Source: Cladorhizidae sp. MBARI D1340-BT2
Lineage: Eukaryota; Porifera; Demospongiae; Poecilosclerida; Cladorhizidae
Assembly (NCBI GenBank): GCA_028752905.1
Contig: JAQNBH010000006.1
Location: forward strand, 23,732,311 to 23,796,310
Direction of reading: 5' to 3'
DNA: 64,000 bases
This document shows, one piece after another, positions 22,411 through 33,949 of the stretch (the stretch's first letter is position 1; each line of letters opens with the position of its first letter). Under the pieces are notes generated by a model. The model was not told where the DNA came from, made no database searches, and worked only from the letters and a program-made list of their open reading frames with translations. A program made the translations under genes and the position numbers.

Positions 22411-23675
22411 GTATGTGTAACTTAGTTTGGAATACTGGATTTATTCAATCTGTTTATTTTTCCATGTGGATAATTTTTACACAAATTGATCCATACAATA
22501 AACGTGCTTTCATTAAATTAATCAAGAAGGACTCCCAGGGGAGGAAGCTGTATCACTCAACTCATCAGATGGTCCAGGGTTGTTCGAACTGGTGTTGTGT
22601 GGCTGGATGGAAGTTGGTATCTCATGTTGAACTGGCATCTCTCTAGTTAAGTAAGGCTTCAAGAGCCAGACATTAAACTTAACCTTCATAATGTTTTGGT
22701 TGTTATCCTGCAGTGTGCAGAGTCCTTTGGGTGAGACATGAACGATTACATATGGTCCCAGCCAGTCCTGCACCAGCCTGTCTCCTTTTTTGGATACCTT
22801 CCTTGCATTCCTCTTTTAAGGACATAATCACCTATGATGGTCAACAGGTTAGTAATATAAAATTAAAAACATCCAGTAAAGGTAAAAAATATATCACAAA
22901 AAACAGACAAGGACATTCTAACATTTATCAAAACTCGGAAATACATCTATCCAGAAAATTTTATTATTCTTAGCCTTTCGATTTTTTCTCAGAAACAACA
23001 ATGGGACTCTAATTTGATTCAGCTTATATAAAGGCACACATTAAAGGTACACATTAATTCATAAAAACATACCTATTGCCGTTTTTAGCCTCTTTTTGGC
23101 TTGGAATCGAAATAAGCTTTATGCTTTGCTTTAGCTTCTTCAATTTTCAACCGTATCTTCTCATATGTACCTATGTGATTACAAAATAAAACAGATCTGT
23201 AACATGATTTTTGGGGAGTGCATCAAACATTTTCATTAAACTATTTGTCCCCCATTTTTGGTTACAAAAAAGTGTCAGCAATTCCATGTCATATATTTAT
23301 GTTTGCCAGTCAGTTTAGTTCTTACATCTGCCACATGCTTCTCCAACTTATATTGTATGTCTTCAGGAGACATAGTGAGTGAGATGTTTTCATAGAGAAG
23401 CTCCTGCTCATTCTCATGTTCTGCATTATTGATGGCTATGGAACCCCTAGCTGTTCGGTAGAACATCAACACAAATGGCTGTTGCTTTGTTGAAGACTGG
23501 ATACTTGTATTGATACCATAAGTTGTGGGGAGTACATATCTACATAAGTACAAAACATCATACATAGAAATCATAACTACAAGCAGCACATTCAAGGTAA
23601 ATGCATCCTTTAGCTGAAGGCTTACACCAAAAACCATGTTTATATTTTTATTGTATAAGAATTTGGAAAATAATA

Positions 23676-24062
23676 TACCGTATTGCTACAATGTGCAATT
23701 TAGAGATTTTGAGCTCCATAAATGTATAATGCGCTCTTAGTTTTGCGTTTTATAATAAGTACCACTAATTATAACAAGATCGGTTGGCACTTTTCTGCGC
23801 ACTATCCTGACCATCCAGTACCCTCTGCACATTTTCGTTTGCTCTCCTGATACATCTGATCGATTCCTGCATCTTCACTAGTAGGCAAGGATTGTTTGAA
23901 GCACATTCGAATGGTCACACTGTAGTCAGCTTCTTTCTAAACCATCTGGATTTTGGCTGCAATATGCACGCGGAATGTTTTGTGCGATAAAAAAGATTGC
24001 GAGATGTTTTACGAATAACAATGCACTCGCAAAACTTAATCAAATTTTGTAGCAATACGGTA
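23676..24062. mobile_element. TA-flanked MITE with 14-bp perfect inverted ends
   Basis: CCGTATTGCTACAA at 23678-23691 is exactly complementary to 24047-24060, with TA on both outer sides. The 387-bp unit has no coding frame and sits in an intron of the integrase gene. TA flanks suggest a Tc1/mariner-type non-autonomous element. Confidence 0.8.
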
Positions 24063-25405
24063 GCAATAACTACTATTTTTTATGCCTTTTCATAATTTTA
24101 TATGTGTGTGTGTGTGAGTGGGTTGGTGTTTCAGTGTGAGAGGATTCATTGGAGAGATTCTGGTGAGATTTTCTGGGGTAATCACAGATTAGCATGAAAT
24201 GTGATATTGCTATCTACTGGAAGGTGGTGGTAATAGTAGAAATCTCTCTATTAACAAACTGTCAATCTTGAAAAATAATTATTAAATATTGGTAGCTTAC
24301 TTGTTCCAGTCAGATTGAGTATCGTTTGTATACTTGGACAGTACCCTCTTAAGAGTTTGATTAGTCCACTCATCTTGGCCATTGCTCTGAGGGTGATATA
24401 CCGAACATACCATCTGCTTCACTCCAAAAGCAGTCAAGACAACATCATTGAGCTGAGTTATCAAATAAGTTCACACAAACAGAACATTACTCTACATGAA
24501 TATTTATCAAAAGGAAGCAGGAGGAAATTTCCAGATAATCAAGACTGAAGTCGCTAATAAAGTTATCTTAAATTGTGTTAAGTCTGCCTTGTACTCAATA
24601 TAGTCTAACTTTGCTCTTGTAAACAAATCCAACACATTTTCCTTGATTAATTTTCACTTCTCAGACCACATACATGTCATTTCATGAACACAGATGGCAA
24701 CAGTTTTAATAAGTTAGTTACCTGGTTTATAAATTCACGCCCCTGATCCATTATAATTTTTTGGGAGGACCATAACTGTAGATGAGCTCGAGTAGAATGC
24801 TTGCAACATCACCAGCTGACTTGGACTTGATTGGCCGAGCAAATACCCACTTGGTAAAGAGATCTGTAACAGTGCAGACATATATATGGCCTTCGTCTGT
24901 GGCCGCAAATTGACCAATGAGGTCTATACCCAAAATCTCCCATCTGTAAGTATTTGCTACATAATTTTAAGCAAATCAGATGTGCCTGTAAATTACCTGA
25001 TTTTAAGCATTTTAATTATTATATAGTGCATAAGATTTGGATTGGTAAAGGATTATCTAACCTGTTTATTAAAATTAACCAAAAAATTATTCAATTTAAT
25101 CGGTGTATATATGTAGCATCAAAATTCCCCTAAGTACTAACTTGTCCAATATCAGACCTATTCATGCAGCCTAAAAGTTTAGGCTTCTCTTGCCAGCAAT
25201 TTAATATGCATTAGCACTCCCATGTAGGCACTCTCATGTAGGTTTGGCAGGTCAGAGATCATTCAGCAACAAACTAAAACTTGCCATATACTCGATTCTA
25301 TACCTATACAGACCCTAAAAAAAGTATGTCGCAAAAATCGTTCCAACAATATAGCACACAGAAGCGCAGTTCTCCAAACTAAAAAAAAGGTCGAAAAAAT
25401 TACAC

Positions 25406-25463
25406 GTAAAATCATCATCAGCATCATCATCATCATCATTATCATAATCATCATCATCATCAT
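25406..25463. repeat. ATC/GAT microsatellite
   Basis: About 18 imperfect ATC triplets. The Met-rich minus-strand frame here is an artefact of the repeat. Confidence 0.9.
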
Positions 25464-25589
25464 CTTATTGGCTGCATAGATTTCATTTATTTTTATGCCA
25501 TTTTGTAGAGCGCTATCTGGGAAGGTGCCTTTTGGTATCGCTTTAGAGAGCTAATAAAAAAAAGGTTGATTTTTGCATATATAGTTCGT

Positions 25590-25930
25590 CTAAGATGCCA
25601 TCTTTGAACGGCGTGCGCAACCCAAATTGCTTGATCCTTTACCAAATCGCTGTGTTAGATGCAGTGGATTGAGGGTATGGCTTTTGCAGTGAAGAATCAA
25701 AGAAGGATTGCTGAATGTAGTTACTGATGGGGGAAGCATTTTAGGATTGTTCCTTATGGCATTCCAAACCACTGGACCAATCTGTCCCAAACTTGTCATG
25801 CATGCATACCAACTTGACCTGGGAAGTAACCTGGGCTAGGTCTGACCAGGACACTCCTCTTCGTGTGGGCATTGCAGGCATATATAGCATCAAAACAGTA
25901 TTCCAATTCACGAAAGCTTTAAAATATATT
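25590..25930 (-). pseudogene. Possible LINE reverse transcriptase C-terminal remnant
   Basis: Overlapping minus-strand frames contain GQIGPVVWNAIRNN followed by SVTTFSNPSLILHC, resembling the end of LINE (CR1/L2-like) polymerases, where a GP..WN(S/A)(I/L) motif precedes a TFK..L segment. An upstream piece (PTRRGV) in another frame fits an N-T-R-type motif. Short and shifted, so the assignment is tentative. Confidence 0.4.
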
Positions 25931-27169
25931 GGGAACAAGTAATATGTATAATTTTTTAAACTAAATTAAAGGACATATAGGGTTGGCTTTGATATTGTGC
26001 TGTCGTAACAATCACTCCATAACTGCCTCCACACCACCATAAACTTCAGCAATAATATATTCTTGGATAACAATCCCTACATTACTGTGGACAGCAAAAT
26101 TGTGATAAATAACTGATGCTATATAGCAGCACATTTTCTTAGCTATAAATCTCTTCATACCTTATGTTAGAGTAATCTGGATTTTATCATATTTGTGACG
26201 TCCCTTGTGGTTGTGGAGGTAGTAATATAGTACAAGAATATATTATTATTGCTGAAGTTTATAATTATTTGTGAGGTCACTTGTGGTTGTGTGGAGGCAG
26301 TAATGGAATGATTGTTATGACAGTCTAGCAATCATATATTTCCCCAGTTGGGCCTAACATATTTCCAATGGGCATCTTTTCTATCATTTGCACATCATTG
26401 CTCAGTACACTGGGTCACAGTAACTTAGTTACCTGCTCAAAACTTTAATGGGATGTAACTCAGGTGCAATCATCTTGATCATCTGCACCTTCTGGCACTT
26501 GTGACAAGTGCTTAGCTAAAGGTATCAAAAGTAACCTATTATTAGCTATATGGTTACAACACTATTCAGTGTCAATGTGATATCATAAATTTTAACTTCA
26601 ATTAACAAATAAGTAGAATCAATACAGTAATGTTAATTTTGTTACATGATTTACGAGTTTCTTAATTAAGCTTTAAAGTTTATCTTATTTCTTACAACCA
26701 GTAAGATTGATGTGTATTTAAAGCCTCATCATCACTTGCACATCCATGTTGACATATTAATTATAGATGCTATGCACTAAACTATTCTTACCCAACTCAC
26801 AACCATAGTAGTCCAGTATTAATCCTGTGGTCAATCATGCTAAGGTACGCTTTTGCCCTTGGTGAGCACCATTGACGTCATGGGCCTCACGTAGTAGCAT
26901 CTGATGTTCATCACTAGAGAAAAGGACCACCCTCTTAACTGTCTCATTTGGATGGTTCTCATTGTGGGTTGGGTATAAGACATTCTTTCACCTACAATAA
27001 TTTAATATTTTTACAAATGATGTTTTTAAATATTTAAATACAGAATAAATACATCTTGGAATTTCCCATAAAACCTCTCCAGGTAGATGATATCAGTGTC
27101 CCAATGACACTGTGGTCAGAGGGTCAGAGGTACAAAATACAGGTTAGGACTGAATTTCAGCCAGATTGG

Positions 27170-27217
27170 ATTGTTACTACTACTACTACTACTACTCTAC
27201 TACTACTACTACTACTG
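27170..27217. repeat. TAC microsatellite
   Basis: Two runs of TAC/ACT triplets separated by a one-base break. Confidence 0.9.
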
Positions 27218-27219
27218 AA

Positions 27220-28500
27220 AAAATCTTTATTAATGCAAATGTCTGGGAGGTCGAGAAAACTCATTGAAAGTTGATTTTGAGAGAATTTTTTTCTCTCCTC
27301 ACTCTGGTGGTGGTGGTGATAGTTATGATAGGGTGTGGATGGGTCAAAAATTGGGCGGATATGGCTGGAAACGGTCTGGAAGGTCGGGAAAACTAATTAA
27401 TTTTTTGGGATTAGTACTTATAATTATGAAGGCATTGTATAAATAATTATGGCACTCGTTTGATATTCCCCCGCCACCAATGTTTTGAATGAATCGAATG
27501 TTATTCTTATTCTCCCTCCCCCAATGGTTTGTGTTTTGAATGTCCAGATCGAAAATAAATTTTCTGAACTTGTCAAACCTTATCCCAGATAAGGCTGCTA
27601 GCGTCAATTTCCTTCAATAGCAAGGGGTACTCCACAAACCCCGTTATTGCAGCAACAATAACGCAATGACTTTGTAAATTCGTGACAAAGGAGACGGATG
27701 GAGGTGTCACCGTCGAGGTTGTCGAGAGCAGAAGGGGTTGCGAGTAGGCACGTGACTTGAGAATTATAAGCTGACTTATAGAAAGATTAGCGTATTTATT
27801 TATTGCTGGTCGAGCTTACTTCTATTAAAATTTTCCAATCATGAACTTGACATTGATTTGTAATTGACATTGATTTGTAATTTAGCAACAGGTGAATAAC
27901 AAACAAGTGCCATAATTATTATCGCAATGAACTATTGGGTACAGAGGAACTTGCTAATTTGTGAGAAGTAGATGTGATTTATAGAACCTCTTTGTTGTCA
28001 TGTCTTAAAGTGCACACTGGATAGAATGTTGGCATTTGTAGAATGTTGGCATTTGTTCTGAATACTTATGTTATCTGAATGCCAATGATTTGGATAAAGA
28101 TTAACATACCAAGAGGTGTCAATTCTTTTTCTTATTCCACTCTGCTCCTTCGCACTCGTGTCACAACTGTGTTTTCCATTCTTAAGGAAATATTCGATCT
28201 TCCGCAGATATACTGCAGTGTCCTTCTCTGTCCTCACCATCACATTTCAGCTCCACACGAGGGACAAATTTGGCAGCTGACTTTATTGATGCATGGTTTA
28301 TTAATTTTGTGAGGCTGTACTTGCACGGTGTAGCAAAAGGGACAAATATGGCAGTGAGACTAATATGGCAAAACACTGGCTTGTGGCGGACCCTTCTCTT
28401 GAGATGAATCTTTGGAGTGGTGTTTATAAAAATTATGATAACTTCATAATTAAATAACCAAATCTTCTGAAACTTTACAAAGTGAAAGATTCACTGTTTA
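27220..28500. other. No recognisable gene
   Basis: A GGTCG(A/G)(G/A)AAAACT motif occurs at 27248 and 27381. Open frames near 27344-27607 and 28079-28376 show no family motif or splice context. Confidence 0.4.
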
Positions 28501-28507
28501 ACTATAG

Positions 28508-28902
28508 TGTCAGAGAAGGAAGACATAACGGAGAACAAAGGTTATGACCACAACAATGTCCAAGAACATTATCCGAACATTCATCTACAAGACCACAGTA
28601 TTCGTGTGAAAGACCATAGTGCTGGGTGTAAATCCGTGTGCAATTAACTATTAGTATAAAAGAGATAGCTAGAGAGCTAGCAAAGAGAGAGAGAGTATCT
28701 ATGTTAGAGCCAAGCGCAGGCTGGACTAGCTGATAGATCACTGGGAACTGTATTTGTATATTGATGTACAAAGCAATCATTGTTCACTTTTACCTGGGTG
28801 AAGGGTACGAAGGCTCCTATAAAGCCTAGGGGTGAAAGTATTGGGCTAGTCCGAGTGAGGACTAGTCGGCGCAGTGAATACTAAGGGAAAGTATTGCTGA
28901 CA
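28508..28902 (+). repeat. 5' LTR
   Basis: Starts TGTCAG and ends CTGACA, a 6-bp inverted repeat. A TATAAAA box at 28655-28661 is the likely promoter. It differs from the 3' LTR by lacking a 5-bp ATAAC and having an extra 4 bp in the GTATTTGTATATTG region. Confidence 0.95.
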
Positions 28903-28903
28903 T

Positions 28904-28922
28904 TTGGTGGCAGCGGTGGGAT
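28904..28922 (+). promoter_or_regulatory. Putative primer binding site
   Basis: TTGGTGGCAGCGGTGGGAT lies two bases after the LTR. It starts with TGG, as expected for the complement of a tRNA 3' CCA. A closely similar sequence follows the LTR at 46554. Which tRNA is used was not determined. Confidence 0.6.
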
Positions 28923-29279
28923 ACCATAGCTAAGTAAGAGAGACTTAGTGGGTTGGTATCTGGAAGCTAAGTAATCTAGAGAGATTCTTAGTGTGTGTAG
29001 ACCTAAGGTAAGAGGTCGCATTGTTGTATCATCAGACCTAAGGTGAGAGGTGCTGATTGTTACGTGTTTGGATAAGACACCCAAAGAAGGGGTGAATAGT
29101 GCTGGGAGAGGTACTATTTTGTTATTAATTTTCTGTTGACTTATCATTGCCTGTAAGTAGCAGAGAACGGCTTGAGTTATCAAACTTTGAAGCCTGAAAA
29201 CCAACTCTGACCTATAGGGTGTTGTTGGGTTTTTGGTTGAGAATAATTGAGGGGTTATTATCAGGGATTGGTGGCAGGA

Positions 29280-30300
29280 ATGACAGACGAGAGGAGACTG
29301 ACAAGAGACTCCAGACGTGTCTTGAGTGCCCAGCCAGAAGCATCCACGGGAGCTGTAGATCCTATGGACCAGTTCCTCACACGGTGGATGCAAGTGGACC
29401 AGCTGAGGATGGAGAGAGACGACAAGTGCCGAGAGGAGGAAAGAGCTCAACGAGAGCAGCATGAGGAAAGATGGCACAAATCATGGCAGCTGTGCATGAA
29501 CAAACGAATCGTCCCCCACCCGTGGCCGAGGTACCTCCTCGGTGTCCTAAATTGTCTATACAAAAATTCCAAGAGGGAATAGATGACATGGGTGTCTTCT
29601 TAGACACATTTGAAGCAACGGCAAGAGCAGGAGGATGGCCCCGAGAACAATGGCCACTCTTCTTGAGAGGCTCATTGTCTGGAGTAGGTCTCACAGCCGT
29701 GGCCTCGATGGGTGCCGACGCCCAAGCTGATTATAATGCGGTCAAGGAGGAACTTCTGCGAGAATATCACATCTCAACGGAGACCTTCCGAAAAAAGGTG
29801 TTCGACACTCCTTTCGACTCGAAACATCCTGACGCCTGGCTGTCACACCATCGGCAAAGCTTCCAGCAGTGGATAGTTTCGTCGCCCCATGACCTTGAGA
29901 CCACCGTAATGATGGCAAACACACTGAGGTGTCTACCCAAGTGGTTAGAGACTCAAATTAGGAACTTCAATCCTGGATCCTATGACCATATAGCCGAAGC
30001 CATTATTCGACATCTGGACAATCAAAGACCCAATGAAAGGGAGAAGCCCAGACAAGAGACGCCCTTCCGCCCTATACCTGTGGGAAGAGGCCCAAGGAAA
30101 ATAGGAGGAGACAGTGCTCGATGGAGTGGTGGGCAGAGTGGTAGTTACCCAATGGCTAGGGACCGTCCTCAGATTGAGTGCATTCGATGTGGTCGCCGAG
30201 GACACATGCGGAAGGATTGCCATGTTAAGATGGAGAGCGCCAATTTTGGAGGTGTTACGTCAGTACCGGCCCATCGACCGAAATGGACCAGAGAAGTATG
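29280..30300 (+). pseudogene. gag: Gag
   Basis: ATG at 29280 (MTDERRLTRDSRRVL) opens a charged N-terminal region rich in Arg/Glu. The frame changes near 29475 into VAEVPPRCPKLSIQKFQEG, then a helical capsid region (LRGSLSGVGLTAVASM, REYHISTETFRKK) and a CCHC zinc knuckle CIRCGRRGHMRKDC at 30179-30220. The gag remnant at 46.8 kb has the same N-terminal and capsid organisation, supporting a single reading unit interrupted by a frame change. Confidence 0.85.
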
Positions 30301-30560
30301 TGTGGATGGCAAAGCAGTGCTGGCTCTGTTAGACACAGGGTGCACTAAGTCACTCATACACACCCGATGCGTGGATCGCAAGAACCGTACATGACCGCAA
30401 GTTCCAAGAGAGTTTGGTTTCCGGCAGCCAGGATCCGCCTGCAGATCGACAACCAAACCCATGAGCTGGCCGTAGGATTATCCCCCCACCTCGCAGTAGA
30501 CATGCTCCTTGGTCAGGACGTCCCAAGATTTCGTAATCTACTGAAGGCAGCTTTGGCAGA
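30285..30560 (+). pseudogene. Aspartic protease, split by frameshift
   Basis: VLALLDTGCTKSLIH with the active-site D-T-G at 30332-30340 is in the gag frame, which stops at 30394. The second half (RIRLQIDNQTHELAVG, AVDMLLGQDVPRF) is in the next frame, from about 30367. The break falls inside the domain, so it is a lesion, not a regulated gag/pol slip. Confidence 0.75.
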
Positions 30561-30839
30561 CGAGAGTAATGCTGAGAAAGTGCACCCAGAAACCTCTGAC
30601 CCCGAGCAGACCGAAAGCAACATAGCGATGGCGACTACACGGGCTGGAAAAAGGAAGGAAGAGGAAGAACTTCGTGAGACGGAAAGTACCCAAGAAAGGG
30701 AGGAGCCGCTAACCCATGGTCTTGAAGACCAAGAGCAGGGGCTGGGACATGTTTTTGATTTTGATGACGATATGTTTGTTGTTCCCACACAGAATCAACC
30801 AGGAGAGGAACCAGCAGGACGACAGGCCCACCTAGAACA

Positions 30840-32090
30840 GATTTTACCACACCAACTCCGCTCTCTTCAGCTGGCCGACCCAACACTGGAGAATTGGAGA
30901 AGTCAGGCTGACGGGGATGGTGGGGGAGAATTCTGTTGGGAGGATGGAGTGTTGTACAGGAAGCCACATGGGGGTGGGAAGGTAAACTTACTTGTGGTTC
31001 CCAAATGTTGTAGGGATGAAGTACTTAGACTAGTCCACTGTTCTCCGATGGCTGGTCACTTTGGGGAAACCAGAACCCTGGATACACTGAGAAGAAGGAT
31101 AGTCTGGCCTGGAATGACCGTGGACGTCAAGGAGGTGTGTCAGTCTTGCCCAACTTGTCAACTGGCCTCCCCTGCAACCCTCAAACGAGCACCACTACAT
31201 CCTCTGCCGATCATCAGCACACCATTCGACCGAATTGCGATGGACATCTTCGGCCCCCTTCGAAGGACGAGATCTGGTAATAAGTACGTACTGGTAATAA
31301 TTGATTACGCCACCAAGTGGCCTGAGGCATTTCCATTACGTAATATTACATCCGAGGCAATCATTGAGTGTTTGATTGAGGTTACATCCAGGCTGGGAGT
31401 CCCAAAAGAAGTGCTTTCAGACAATGGGACTAACTTCGTGTCGACTATGATGAGACAGTTCTGTGACCGAACGGGCATACACCAGATCAAGACGTCTCCG
31501 TAACACCCCCAGACCGATGGAATGGTGGAGAGGTTTAATTCTACTCTCAAACGCCTTCTACGGAAACTGACTGAAAAAGGTACGATGGAATGGGATAAGT
31601 GTTTACCATTTATATTATGGGCCTACAGAGGCTCGATCCACAAGTCCACCGGTTACTCCCCATATGAGCTCATGTTTGGCCGAGAAATGAGAACTCCTCT
31701 GGATGAATTGGTCGAGATGTGGAGTGGAAAGGATGGCGACGAGGAACAGGATGTAGCTGAGTACCTGCATCAACTTCGGGAGAGAATGTCCCTCGTCAGA
31801 GAATTGGCCAACTTGAAAGAGACGGGAGAAAAGAAAAAACACAAACAGTACAATGACAAAAAGGCGACAGAGAGAATGTTTGGTGTGGGTGATTATGTGT
31901 TGGTTTTTCAACCCAGGAAACTCGACAAGCTCCACAGCGAATGGCGAGGCCCTGTGATAATCACGAGGAAGATCACAGACGTCACCTATGAGGTTGACAT
32001 GGGACAAGGACCAAAAAGACTTCGCACTTTCCACATTAATGGAATGAAGAAGTGGTACGCCCCGACAGCAGCCGTATTCCTTGCGGTTGA
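30840..32090 (+). pseudogene. Integrase, upstream of RT
   Basis: Contains the H2C2 domain (LVHCSPMAGHFG, CQSCPTCQLA), then FDRIAMDIFGPL with the first catalytic D, VLSDNGTNF with the second, and MVERFNSTLK with E. A GPY/F-like module (WRGPVIITRKITDVTYEV) and a chromodomain-free tail follow. An in-frame TAA at 31501-31503 lies between the second D and the E. The same frame continues without a break into RT, so integrase and RT were one polyprotein in this order. Confidence 0.9.
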
Positions 32091-32189
32091 CGATGATCCC
32101 AATGAGGAAGCTAGCGAAGAAAAGAAAGATGCTTTTATCAGTACGCTCACTAACCATCAAGAAAGGGAACTCCTGGAATTGAGGGAAGA

Positions 32190-32985
32190 GCTCTCCGACG
32201 TCATAAGCAATGACCCTGGAAAAACAGACTTGGTGAGTCATGATATTGTCACTGGTGATGCCACCCCTATTCGGTTACCCCCCTACCGACTCCCTCACAC
32301 ATCGCATGAGTTTCTTCGTGAAGAAATCAAACAGTTGCTAGGATTGGGCATCATAGTCCCCTCCAGAAGTTCGTGGGCGGCCCCGGTGGTCTTGGTTCCT
32401 AAAAAGGACGGTGGAAAACGACTCTGCGTGGATTATAGAAAACTCGACCTCGTCACCAAGGCCGACCCCTTCCCCATACCCCGAATTGAGGACATGATAG
32501 ATGATATTGGACAGGCAAGATACATCACTGCCTTGGATCTTACAAAGGGTTACTGGCAGGTGCCTGTGGCGAAGGCAAGCCAGGAGAAGAATGCTTTCGT
32601 CACACCCTGGGGAAAGTACCAGTTCGTAACCATGCCCTTTGGTTTGGTCAACGCCCCCATCCACGTTTCAGCGTCTGATGAACCACTTACTCGAAGGAAC
32701 ACAGACGTTCGCGGCGGCTTACCTGGACGATGTCATCATCCACAGCAAAACATGGGAGGAACATTTGGAACATATGAAAGAAAACTTCATAAGATTACGA
32801 AAAGCCGGCCTCACCATTAAGGAATCGAAATGCAAGTTCACGTGTAATGAGTGCGAATACCTGGGACATACTGTGGGAAATGGGAAGGTCCACCCTCTAC
32901 AAGCTAAAGTACAAGCCGTACAAGATTTTACCCAGCCCATTACAAAGAAGGACGTCCGTGCGTTCTTGGGACTATGAGGGTATTA
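32190..32985 (+). pseudogene. Ty3/gypsy-type reverse transcriptase
   Basis: Shows PPYRLPHTSHEFLREEI, SSWAAPVVLVPKKDGG, RLCVDYRKLD, ALDLTKGYWQVPV and FVTMPFGLVNAP. After a frameshift in a C-run near 32653 it continues with STFQRLMN, the catalytic YLDDVIIHS, and EYLGHTVGNGK. A TGA at 32975-32977 interrupts RAFLGL from GYYRRFIP in the same frame. Motifs are those of Metaviridae-type RT, not copia. Confidence 0.92.
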
Positions 32986-33688
32986 TCGCCGTTTCATCCC
33001 CGACTTTTCCACTATTGCAACCCCCCTAACTGAGCTGACTAGGAAGGACAAACCGAACATTATTGTTTGCAGTGAAGCGACACAACAGTCATTTCAATGC
33101 TTGAAGGATGCTCTGACTCACTCCCCTGTGTTAGCCACACCCCTCTGGAATAGGCCCTTCCTATTGCAAACAGATGCTTCCGACTCAGGAATAGCATATG
33201 TGCTCGCCCAGAAAGATGAGATAGGCGAAGAACACCCACTCGCCTATGGGTCAAGAAAGTTGCTACCTAGAGAGAGAAAGTTCTCTACAATAGAGAAAGA
33301 AGCTCTAGCGATCGTCGAGGGTACGAAACACTTCCGAGTATACCTCGAAGGGACAGAGTTCACAATCGAGACGGACCATGACCCACTGACACACCTTGCA
33401 AAGCTGAAGGATAGTCACCGGAGAATAGGGAGGTGGGCGTTATCGATGCAACCGTATCACTACACTATCCACCACAAGCCAGGTCGATTGAATACTAATG
33501 CGGACGGACTTTCCCGAGAATATTGTTCTTGCCTGAACGGAAAGGGAGTGTCAGAGAAGGAAGACATAACGGAGAACAAAGGTTATGACCACAACAATGT
33601 CCAAGAACATTATCCGAACATTCATCTACAAGACCACAGTATTCGTGTGCAAGACCATAGTGCCGGGTGTAAATCCGTGTGCAATTAA
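32986..33688 (+). pseudogene. RNase H and pol C-terminus
   Basis: LLQTDASDSGIAYVLAQ, KFSTIEKEALAIV and FTIETDHDPLTHL give the D, E and D of the RNase H active site; HHKPGRLNTNADGLSR closes the domain. The frame runs through the polypurine tract into the 3' LTR and stops at 33686-33688, so the last 46 codons are LTR sequence. Confidence 0.88.
33539..33548 (+). promoter_or_regulatory. Polypurine tract
   Basis: GGAAAGGGAG directly precedes the 3' LTR, the expected plus-strand primer site. It is also codons of pol. Confidence 0.8.
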
Positions 33689-33944
33689 CTATTAGTATAA
33701 AAGAGATAGCTAGAGAGCTAGCAAAGAGAGAGAGAGTATCTATGTTAGAGCCAAGCGCATAACAGGCTGGACTAGCTGATAGATCACTGGGAACTGTGTA
33801 TATTGATGTACAAAGCAATCATTGTTCACTTTTACCTGGGTGAAGGGTACGAAGGCTCTTATAAAGCCTAGGGGTGAAAGTATTGGGCTAGTCAGAGTGA
33901 GGACTAGTCGGCGCAGTGAATACTAAGGAAAAGTATTGCTGACA
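33549..33944 (+). repeat. 3' LTR
   Basis: Same TGTCAG/CTGACA ends as the 5' LTR. TATAAAA at 33696-33702. It is 396 bp and followed by the TATAG duplication. Confidence 0.95.
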
Positions 33945-33949
33945 TATAG

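Larger units (their letters stand above)
14742..22528 (-). repeat. Inverted copy A of the 53-58 kb segment
   Basis: The complement of 14742-22528 matches 53085-58474, except for a 2.07-kb piggyBac insertion (17485-19546) and about 300 bp at 20.76-21.06 kb. Homology stops at 22528, exactly after the stop codon of the next element's gene, and at about 14742, inside the intron just before the rve exon. Landmarks in the same order include one two-exon cassette, the piggyBac derivative, and the N-terminal and H2C2 exons. Confidence 0.9.
24953..26432. other. Long intron of the second integrase gene
   Basis: Lies between two exons that join in frame (AG + A). It is AT-rich and contains the LINE-like remnant and the ATC microsatellite listed separately. 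26000-26430 has local repeats of a CTTGTGGTTGTGG-type motif but no gene. Confidence 0.5.
22522..26991 (-). pseudogene. Second integrase transposon, seven exons (Ginger/GIN1-like)
   Basis: Exons on the minus strand: 26849 to about 26985 (REAHDVNGAHQGQKRTL, zinc His), 26433-26510 (TCHKCQKVQM, zinc Cys), 24722-24943 (WEILGIDLIGQ, first catalytic D), 24301-24452 (VYHPQSNGQDEWTNQTLKR, catalytic E), 23303-23539 (NTSIQSSTKQQPFVLMFYR), 23110-23170 (KIRLKIEEAKAKHKAYFDSK) and 22522-22831 (DYVLKRGM, QDWLGPYVIVHVSPKG). Most junctions keep phase exactly. A frameshift in an A-run near 24765 splits PPKK from MDQGREFIN, which carries the second D. Two donors are GC rather than GT. Introns rule out a normal retroelement copy; a Ginger-type DNA transposon or derived gene is likeliest. 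Confidence 0.75.
28503..33949 (+). mobile_element. LTR retrotransposon, Gmr1-type domain order
   Basis: Two LTRs (28508-28902, 33549-33944) flank gag, protease, integrase, reverse transcriptase and RNase H, in that order. The 5-bp target duplication TATAG is seen at 28503-28507 and 33945-33949. The LTRs differ by about five substitutions and two indels over 395 bp, so insertion is fairly recent. The coding region has two nonsense codons and three frame changes, so this copy is defective. The integrase-before-RT order with gypsy-type domains is the hallmark of Gmr1 elements. Confidence 0.95.

Noticed and set aside
25263..25463. Met-rich minus-strand frame
   Set aside because: Product of the ATC microsatellite.
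29377..29694. Minus-strand frames opposite gag and pol (also 30513-30788, 31615-32241)
   Set aside because: Shadows of the well-supported plus-strand retrotransposon frames.
30285..30560. Programmed frameshift between gag and pol
   Set aside because: The frame change falls within the protease domain, not between domains, and other random lesions are present.
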